64,000 nt of DNA from Cupriavidus sp. BIS7 (GTDB lineage: Bacteria; Pseudomonadota; Gammaproteobacteria; Burkholderiales; Burkholderiaceae): positions 60,344 to 124,343 of the forward strand of contig NZ_ALOU01000038.1 of assembly GCF_000292345.1 (NCBI RefSeq), in the 5' to 3' direction. Shown here piece by piece: positions 61,882 to 64,000 of the stretch. Each line of letters begins with the position of its first letter. The first letter of the stretch is position 1. The position numbers and the translations under genes were made by a program. The notes under the pieces were generated by a model. The model was given only the letters and a program-made list of their open reading frames with translations. It was not told the origin of the DNA and ran no database searches.

Positions 61882-63132
61882 TCAATCGTAGCGCCGCGCA
61901 TCCTCTATTACCTTGCCATCCTGCGGCAGCGATCCAGCCGGCACGAAGCGCACCTCGCCGCGCAGACGCATGACCTCGCGCATCGAATCGCAGATGGCCG
62001 CCGCCAGCGTCGCGTCGTCGCGCGTGGCGTCGCAGTGCAGTGTCATCACATCGGCGCCGACGGAGCCAGTCACCACCAGCCGCGCCGCACGAACCTCCGG
62101 ATGGCGCCGCACCACATCGGCCACCTGGCCCGGATGCACGAACATCCCCTTGACCTTGGTGGTCTGGTCCGCGCGCCCAAGCCAGCCCTTGATGCGGATA
62201 TTGGTGCGGCCGCACGGACTGGCGCGATGCGATGAGCCACTCACGATGGCCGACAGGTCGCCCGTGCCGAAGCGGATCAACGGGTAGTCGCCGTTACCGA
62301 GCACCGTCACCACGACCTCGCCAACCTCGCCCTCGGGCATCGGCTGCGAGCCGCCCGGCTCGACAATCTCCAACATCACGCCTTCATCGACGACCCAGCC
62401 GTCGCCGCCCTCGGTCTCGTAGGCAATCAGGCCGAGATCGGCCGTGCCGTACATCTGCCGCGCCGTGATGCCGTGGTCCTGCAACCAGGCGCGCAGCGCT
62501 GGCGGACAGGCCTCGCCGCTGACCAATGCCCTGGACAGGCTTTTGCACGGCATGTCCATTTCCTCGCCCCGCTCGATCAGCAGCTTCAGGAACGACGGCG
62601 TGCCCGCATAAGCCGAAGGCTGCAAGTTGGCCAGCGCCTGCACCTGCGATTCGGTCTGCCCGACGCCGGCCGGAAACACGCAGCACCCCAGCCGATGTGC
62701 ACCCGACTCCATCATCATGCCGGCCGGCGTGAAGTGGTACGAGAACGTGTTGTAGACCAGATCGCCAGCGCGAAATCCGGCCGCGAACATCGCGCGCGCC
62801 GTGCGCCACCAGTCGGCCGAAAAGCCCGCTGGTTCATGGATCGGGCCAGGCGACTGGAATACATGACGCAGTCCTGCCAGAGGCGTTGCATTGAGGCCAC
62901 CCAGCGGCGCCGCAAGACGTTGCCGCGCGGTCAGTTCGGACTTGCGCGTGACGGGCAACGCCCCCAGCGCCGCCCGCGACGTGATCTCGCGCGCATCGAC
63001 ATCGCACAGCACTTCGGCAAAGTAAGGCGCATGCGATTGCGCATGCGCGACCTGCTGCGCCACCGCGGCGATCAGCGCCGCCTCGCGTTCCACGGGGTCG
63101 CGCGTTTCCAGCGAATCGAAATATTCAGCCAT
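61882..63132 (-). CDS. Phenylacetate-CoA ligase-like (PaaK family) AMP-forming enzyme
   Basis: This 416-aa ANL-superfamily enzyme has the PaaK-like domain order. Segments RHVFQSPGPIHEPAG (adenylate loop), YAGTPSFLKLLIERG, MYGTADLGLIAYETE and IRFGTGDLSAI are present, as is the C-terminal hinge RADQTTKVKGMFVHPGQV. It activates an aromatic or other carboxylic acid to its CoA ester; the substrate is unknown. It follows a LivF-type ATPase gene in a likely operon with a branched-chain amino-acid type transporter, a common pairing for aromatic acid uptake and activation. Confidence 0.83.
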   Translation of the reverse strand: MAEYFDSLETRDPVEREAALIAAVAQQVAHAQSHAPYFAEVLCDVDAREITSRAALGALPVTRKSELTARQRLAAPLGGLNATPLAGLRHVFQSPGPIHEPAGFSADWWRTARAMFAAGFRAGDLVYNTFSYHFTPAGMMMESGAHRLGCCVFPAGVGQTESQVQALANLQPSAYAGTPSFLKLLIERGEEMDMPCKSLSRALVSGEACPPALRAWLQDHGITARQMYGTADLGLIAYETEGGDGWVVDEGVMLEIVEPGGSQPMPEGEVGEVVVTVLGNGDYPLIRFGTGDLSAIVSGSSHRASPCGRTNIRIKGWLGRADQTTKVKGMFVHPGQVADVVRRHPEVRAARLVVTGSVGADVMTLHCDATRDDATLAAAICDSMREVMRLRGEVRFVPAGSLPQDGKVIEDARRYD

Positions 63133-63144
63133 GGTGTCTCGTGG

Positions 63145-63960
63145 TCAGGCCAGCCAGCGCTTGCGGCGGCGATAGCTCTTTACATCGCGGAACGATTTGC
63201 GCGCGCCGCCTTCGGCATCGTTGGCGGCCACGCCGAGATAGAACTCCTTGACGTCCTCGTTGGTGCGCAGCGATTCCGCATCGCCATCCATCACCACGCG
63301 CCCGTTCTCAAGGATGTAGCCGTAGTCGGCATGGCGCAGCGCCACCATCGTGTTCTGCTCGGCCAGCAGGAAGCTGACGCGCTCGCGGGTGTTCAGGTCG
63401 CGCACGATCTCGAAAATCTCCTCGACGATCTGCGGCGCCAGGCCCATCGACGGTTCGTCGAGCAGGATCATCGACGGCTTCGCCATCATGGCTCGCCCGA
63501 TCGCGCACATCTGCTGCTCGCCGCCCGACGTATAGCCGGCCTGCGACTTGCGGCGCGTCTTCAGGCGCGGGAAGTAGGCGTAGATCTTCTCCAGTTCCTC
63601 ACGCGTCTCGCCGCGCGATAGCCCACGCGTGTAGGCCCCCGTCAGCAGGTTTTCCTCGATCGTCAGGTGCGCGAAGCAGTGGCGCCCTTCCATCACCTGG
63701 ATCACGCCGCGTTTGACGAGGTCGTTCGGCGTGAGCTGGTCCACACGCTGGCCCCGGTACTCGATGGAGCCTTTGGTCACATCGCCACGCTCGGCATGCA
63801 GCAGGTTGGAGATCGCCTTGAGCGTGGTGGTCTTGCCCGCCCCATTGGCCCCGAGCAACGCCACGATGCGCCCCTCCGGCACTTCGAGCGACACGCCCTT
63901 GAGCACGAGGATCACGTGGTCGTAGATGACTTCGATGTTGTTGACGGATAGAAGGGTCAT
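63145..63960 (-). CDS. livF: ABC transporter ATP-binding protein, LivF family
   Basis: This 271-aa ATPase has Walker A GANGAGKTT (near residue 38), signature YTSGGEQQM, Walker B MILLDEPSMGLAP and the LivF-type GVIQVMEGRHCFAHLTIEEN. It normally joins LivG, LivH and LivM to import branched-chain or aromatic compounds; those genes would lie to the right of the window. The C-terminal 30 residues are Arg-rich and longer than E. coli LivF. It is 12 bp upstream of the PaaK-like gene. Confidence 0.87.
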   Translation of the reverse strand: MTLLSVNNIEVIYDHVILVLKGVSLEVPEGRIVALLGANGAGKTTTLKAISNLLHAERGDVTKGSIEYRGQRVDQLTPNDLVKRGVIQVMEGRHCFAHLTIEENLLTGAYTRGLSRGETREELEKIYAYFPRLKTRRKSQAGYTSGGEQQMCAIGRAMMAKPSMILLDEPSMGLAPQIVEEIFEIVRDLNTRERVSFLLAEQNTMVALRHADYGYILENGRVVMDGDAESLRTNEDVKEFYLGVAANDAEGGARKSFRDVKSYRRRKRWLA

Positions 63961-63983
63961 GTCTTGTCCCTGTGCTGTTTTGC

Positions 63984-64000
63984 TCCCCTCTCCCACTTGT
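63984..64000. repeat. GC-rich palindromic intergenic repeat, copy 3 (cut by window edge)
   Basis: The sequence gctcccctctcccactt matches the start of the palindromic units at 22226-22342 and 47208-47325. Only one arm is inside the window. Confidence 0.55.

Overview
The window is about 64 kb of a GC-rich betaproteobacterial chromosome. Gene content and protein style point to the Burkholderiaceae, most likely Cupriavidus or a close Ralstonia relative: a complete ctaCD-G-E aa3/caa3 cytochrome oxidase cluster beside rpoH, a Bug-type solute receptor, a PTS consisting only of EI, HPr and EIIA(Man), an iron-oxidizer-type GshA, DctBD/DctA, and a GlnK-AmtB operon led by a TorF-like porin. No rRNA, convincing tRNA, CRISPR array or intact insertion sequence was seen.

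Left part (1-8.5 kb): the 5' end of a maleylpyruvate/maleylacetoacetate isomerase gene follows a fumarylpyruvate hydrolase gene (gentisate-type ring-cleavage pathway). Next is a nitrate uptake locus: a NasT-like ANTAR regulator and an nrtABC transporter. A sigma-54 promoter lies between them, followed by a leader whose hexaloop hairpins and overlapping terminator have the architecture of an ANTAR-controlled antiterminator. Then come ybiB, a pirin gene and rpoH; rpoH has a perfect CIRCE operator just downstream of a sigma-70 promoter.

8.5-18.6 kb is the cytochrome oxidase region on the minus strand: ctaC (with fused cytochrome c), ctaD, a 48-aa assembly protein, ctaG, a DUF2970 protein, ctaE, SURF1, a SCO-like CxxxC protein, heme A synthesis genes ctaA and ctaB, and a SCO1 gene. 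One small twin-helix gene sits on the opposite strand. 18.6-34.7 kb is mostly housekeeping: a BioC-like methyltransferase, comF, trmL, a Bug receptor, gpsA, secB, grxC, a rhodanese, gpmA, ctpA, moeB, bfr, bfd with a Fur-box-like site, ptsI/ptsH/EIIA, gshB and gshA. 34.7-38.1 kb is a nitrogen locus (porin-glnK-amtB) with a perfect sigma-54 promoter; a candidate small RNA lies between two leftward terminators downstream of amtB.

38.4-56.4 kb holds ubiK, comM, a LysE exporter, a long fold-back element, two thioredoxin-fold genes, a UvrD-like helicase, an MIO aromatic ammonia-lyase that resembles tyrosine aminomutase/lyase more than HutH, dctD-dctB-dctA with a sigma-54 promoter before dctA, a [2Fe-2S] ferredoxin-like gene, a hydrolase, dacA, ybeD and rlmI.

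The clearest accessory segment is 56.5-60.3 kb. It holds an ISL3-type transposase tail, then an 838-aa multidomain protein (degenerate LytM/M23, SH3-like, C-terminal GH19 lysozyme/chitinase-like domain) whose stop codon overlaps the start of a small AT-rich gene for an exported protein. I read this as a cell-wall-degrading toxin with its periplasmic immunity protein. It is the best candidate here for a little-described system. The window ends with a nitronate monooxygenase-like gene, a DUF454 gene, a PaaK-like ligase and a LivF-type ATPase. Three copies of a GC-rich palindromic intergenic repeat occur at about 22.3, 47.3 and 64.0 kb.
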